Source of the DNA: Marinobacter salexigens
GTDB taxonomy: Bacteria; Pseudomonadota; Gammaproteobacteria; Pseudomonadales; Oleiphilaceae
Assembly (NCBI RefSeq): GCF_018860765.1
Contig: NZ_JAHKPV010000018.1
Span: 1 to 64,000, forward strand
Reading direction: 5' to 3'
DNA: 64,000 nt
Within the stretch, counting starts at the first letter, position 1; every line of letters begins with the position of its first letter. Below, one piece after another: positions 61,352-64,000 of the stretch. The notes under the pieces are model-generated. The model was not told where the DNA came from. It did no database searches and worked only from the letters and a program-made list of their open reading frames with translations. A program made the position numbers and the translations under genes.

Positions 61352-63609
61352 TAATCTGCTCCCTGTTCAACGCCAGCTTTGGCCTCCTCGGCGGAGATTT
61401 TGATACCTGTTTGCTGCGCCAGCTCTACAAATCCGGGAAAGGATGTCGCGACATTTGCACAATCAATAATTTCGATTTCCCCAGTGGCACGCAAGGAAGC
61501 CACAGCAAACGACATGGCTATACGGTGGTCACTGTGGCTGTGCACGGAGCCGCTCTTAATGGCTTGTCCGCCTTCAATAATAATGCCGTCCTCTGTGACC
61601 TCAGTTTTCACGCCTAGCGCTGCCAAACCATCCGCCATCACTTGAATACGGTCACTTTCTTTAACCCGTAATTCCTCTGCTCCGGTCAAAACCGTACGAC
61701 CAGTAGCGCAGGTGGCAGCAATAAACAGGGCCGGAAATTCGTCGATTGCCAAAGGTACCTGAACTTCAGGGATCTCAATGCCTTTTAGTTCTGCAGAGCG
61801 AACGCGCAGGTCAGCAACCGGCTCACCGCCAATCTCACGCTCGTCCATAATTTCAATATTTGCGCCCATTTGCTGCAGTATATTGATAACACCTACTCGC
61901 GTGGGGTTCATTCCAACATGGCGTAGTATCAGGTCAGAATCAGGTGCAATGCTGGCTGCAACCAGAAAAAAGGCCGCTGATGAAATATCTGCAGGCACAT
62001 CAATCGCATTGGCTGTTAGCTTGCCACCACCTGTAACGCTTGCTGTTGGGCCGTCGCGTTCTACTTTATAACCAAAACCAGCCAGCATACGCTCAGTGTG
62101 ATCTCGCGTTGGTGCGGGCTCGGTGATTGAGGTAGTGCCCTCGGCATATAAGCCAGCAAGCAACAGGCAGGACTTTACCTGAGCACTTGCAACCGGCATA
62201 TCATAGTGAATACCGACCAGCTTCTTATCCTTACTACCTCTTATTTTTAAAGGCGGCCGACCGCCCTCAGCTGTATCGATAACAGCACCCATAGACCGCA
62301 GCGGTTCTGCTACGCGGTTCATAGGACGAACTGAAAGGCTGGCGTCGCCGGTTAGCTCGGATTCAAAAGGCTGCGCCGCCAAAAGGCCAGTAAATAGGCG
62401 CATGCCAGTGCCGGAGTTCCCTAAATATATCGGGCCGCGGGGCGGCTGCAACCCATGCATTCCAACGCCGTGAATACGCACAAAACCGTTATCCGGTCCC
62501 TCAATTGTAACCCCCATATCGCGAAATGCCTGCAATGTTGCGAGGCTGTCCTCGCCTTCGAGGAACCCCTTTACTTCCGTTATCCCCTCAGCGAGAGCTC
62601 CGAGCATAATTGAGCGGTGGGACATAGACTTGTCGCCGGGCACTCGTATATCACCGGTTACGGAGCCACCGGGCTGAAGACGAAACGTCACCTGATTTTC
62701 ACTGTTATTTGTCACGTAAGCCTGTCCTGAAAGCATTTTTGAAAAGTGTTCGCGTGCCGCTTTGGCTCGGCTGAATACTCGCAGCAGCGTGGCACCATCC
62801 TGATCGGCAATTGCCGTGCGCAACTGATCGAGATCCCGGGTAAAATGGTCGATTACTCGAAGCACGGCGTCGCGGTTGGATAGAAAAATATCGTGCCACA
62901 TCACCGGATCACTTGCTGCAATCCGGGTGAAATCTCGAAACCCACCAGCAGCATACCGGAAAATATCCATATTCTCGTCTTCGCCAGCCAACGTATCTAC
63001 CAGCGAAAAAGCAATTAGATGGGGTAAGTGGCTGGTCGCCGCCAAGACTTCATCATGATACGCCACTGACATGGTAAGCACAGTTGCACCACAGGCTTCC
63101 CATAATGCACGGAGCTTTTTTAGATGAGGGGCGCTGACGTTATCGGGCGGCGTAAGTATCACTTTGTGATGGGTGAACATATCTGGATTGGCGGCACGAA
63201 TGCCACTGCGTTCTGACCCGGCAATCGGATGTCCGGGAATTATGCGGGTCGAAAACTCTCCGAACACGGCCTCAACATCTTTAACAAAGCCGGATTTGGT
63301 ACTACCCACATCGGTAAGAAGGACATCGGCCGCTAAATGCGGACGAATTTCTTCCAACACCTTGCGTGTTGCCTGCACCGGCACCGCCAGTACAACTAGA
63401 TCGGCCCCACGCACCGCCTCTGCCGTGCTATCCGCGATCGTATCAATCACGCCCAAAGATTGGCCCAGCACAAGATCTTCTTTACGCAGGTCTGTGCCAA
63501 CAACTTCTAAAGCCAGACTGTTTTTGCGAATGGCGCTGGCCAACGAGCCACCTATCAGGCCCAGCCCGATGATGGCAACACGCTGGAAAAGCGGATCGCG
63601 CAATGGCAT
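61351..63609 (-). CDS. Bifunctional prephenate dehydrogenase / EPSP synthase
   Basis: 752 residues. Residues 1–290: TyrA-type dehydrogenase ([19 protein letters not shown] loop, [19 protein letters not shown]). Residues 300–750: AroA ([69 protein letters not shown]). The two are fused without an internal stop, as in Pseudomonas-type genomes. Works in tyrosine synthesis and the shikimate pathway. The ATG at 63609 lies one base after the hisC stop. Confidence 0.95.
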   Translation of the reverse strand: MPLRDPLFQRVAIIGLGLIGGSLASAIRKNSLALEVVGTDLRKEDLVLGQSLGVIDTIADSTAEAVRGADLVVLAVPVQATRKVLEEIRPHLAADVLLTDVGSTKSGFVKDVEAVFGEFSTRIIPGHPIAGSERSGIRAANPDMFTHHKVILTPPDNVSAPHLKKLRALWEACGATVLTMSVAYHDEVLAATSHLPHLIAFSLVDTLAGEDENMDIFRYAAGGFRDFTRIAASDPVMWHDIFLSNRDAVLRVIDHFTRDLDQLRTAIADQDGATLLRVFSRAKAAREHFSKMLSGQAYVTNNSENQVTFRLQPGGSVTGDIRVPGDKSMSHRSIMLGALAEGITEVKGFLEGEDSLATLQAFRDMGVTIEGPDNGFVRIHGVGMHGLQPPRGPIYLGNSGTGMRLFTGLLAAQPFESELTGDASLSVRPMNRVAEPLRSMGAVIDTAEGGRPPLKIRGSKDKKLVGIHYDMPVASAQVKSCLLLAGLYAEGTTSITEPAPTRDHTERMLAGFGYKVERDGPTASVTGGGKLTANAIDVPADISSAAFFLVAASIAPDSDLILRHVGMNPTRVGVINILQQMGANIEIMDEREIGGEPVADLRVRSAELKGIEIPEVQVPLAIDEFPALFIAATCATGRTVLTGAEELRVKESDRIQVMADGLAALGVKTEVTEDGIIIEGGQAIKSGSVHSHSDHRIAMSFAVASLRATGEIEIIDCANVATSFPGFVELAQQTGIKISAEEAKAGVEQGAD

Positions 63610-63610
63610 A

Positions 63611-64000
63611 TCAGGCGCCCTGCCCAGCCGCAACCAACGCTTTCGCGAGAGCGTCGATAAACTGCTCATTTTCCGCCGGTAAGCCTATCGACACCCTAAG
63701 ATGGTTAGGCATGCCGTAACCAGCAACGGGGCGGACTATTACGCCCTGAGCCAACAAAGCCTGATAAACCCCCATGGCATGCGGCCCCACTTCAACAGCC
63801 ACAAAATTCCCCGAAGATGGAATATACCGAAGGCCCATTTCATCGAAGGCTTTTTGTAGTTGCTTCAACCCAGCAGTATTAGCCTCTCGAGAGCGCTGTA
63901 GATAGTCTTCGTCATCCAGTACTGCCGTAGCGGCTGCAAGCGCAAGGGAATTCACGTTAAAAGGTTGGCGCACACGGTTAAGAATATCAGCAATAGTCGG
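63611..64000 (-). CDS. hisC: Histidinol-phosphate aminotransferase, C-terminal part (5' end outside window)
   Basis: The last 129 residues of a class II-type aminotransferase: RVRQPFNVNSLALAAATAVL, YIPSSGNFVAVEVG and GYGMPNHLRVSIGLPAENEQFI (C-terminal arginine). The frame is open to the right edge, beginning PTIADILNRV. It precedes tyrA/aroA by one base. This paralogue, placed in the pheA–hisC–tyrA operon of pseudomonads, may act in aromatic amino-acid synthesis as well as histidine synthesis. Confidence 0.9.
   Translation of the reverse strand, partial: PTIADILNRVRQPFNVNSLALAAATAVLDDEDYLQRSREANTAGLKQLQKAFDEMGLRYIPSSGNFVAVEVGPHAMGVYQALLAQGVIVRPVAGYGMPNHLRVSIGLPAENEQFIDALAKALVAAGQGA

Noticed and set aside
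1..64000. CRISPR arrays, rRNA operons, complete prophage, toxin–antitoxin loci
   Set aside because: No regularly spaced repeats, rRNA signatures, phage structural genes or recognisable toxin pairs were found.

Overview
The window looks like chromosome of a marine gammaproteobacterium close to Marinobacter. No 16S is present, so this is inferred from gene content and order: hisC–tyrA/aroA–cmk–rpsA–ihfB–lapA–lapB–pyrF in one orientation, rmf facing pyrD, rlmKL, DUF2835 next to htpG, an SCP2-like gene abutting an iron alcohol dehydrogenase, and an M18 aminopeptidase. Two identical tRNA-Asn genes are present. There is no rRNA, CRISPR array or intact prophage.

Positions 1–13,150 are an accessory, visibly decaying stretch. 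It opens with the 3' end of an IS3-family element that cuts off ccoG, leaving only the CcoG C-terminus. It also holds a DUF1499 membrane protein, a divergent LysR/MFS pair, a small lipoprotein, a frameshifted succinate-semialdehyde-type dehydrogenase, an alpha/beta hydrolase, and a glutathione S-transferase broken by nested IS30 and IS3-like remnants. ChrA (with a coupled leader ORF), a DinB-fold protein, an Asp/Glu racemase, a DCC/DoxX pair and DUF3297 follow. Two of these genes (DUF1499 and the lipoprotein) have second, internally deleted copies elsewhere in the window, and a YbiI-type zinc-finger gene is reduced to its first codons.

Positions 13,400–20,000 are the most system-like part. 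A Phn-type ABC importer (PhnD-like binding protein, ATPase, two permeases) is followed by a HAD-IIB phosphatase, a GlpR-like DeoR regulator and a lipoprotein glycerophosphodiester phosphodiesterase. A 16-bp palindrome resembling GlpR operators overlaps a predicted -35 box before phnD. I infer a glycerophosphodiester / glycerol-3-phosphate scavenging module that uses a Phn-type rather than Ugp-type importer. No C–P lyase genes are nearby.

Positions 20,000–41,400 are mixed housekeeping and metabolism: an HNH nuclease, a methyltransferase, a 687-residue protein whose C-terminal half resembles cyanobacterial acyl-ACP reductase, class I aldolase, a secreted metallo-beta-lactamase-fold enzyme, dusC, catalase, htpG, two hotdog thioesterases, an M48 lipoprotein protease, the SCP2-like/ADH pair, an amino-acid-type binding protein, ybbA/ybbP-like ABC genes divergent from tesA, and a YheT-like hydrolase.

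Positions 41,400–64,000 are core genome: tRNA-Asn, M18 aminopeptidase, an outer-membrane barrel protein, rlmKL, rmf, pyrD, a cation diffusion facilitator, a divergent RimK-like ATP-grasp and GNAT–C39 peptidase pair sharing an operator-like region, uvrB, an aspartate aminotransferase with a TTG start, the second tRNA-Asn, and the long minus-strand cluster from hisC (cut by the window edge) to pyrF.
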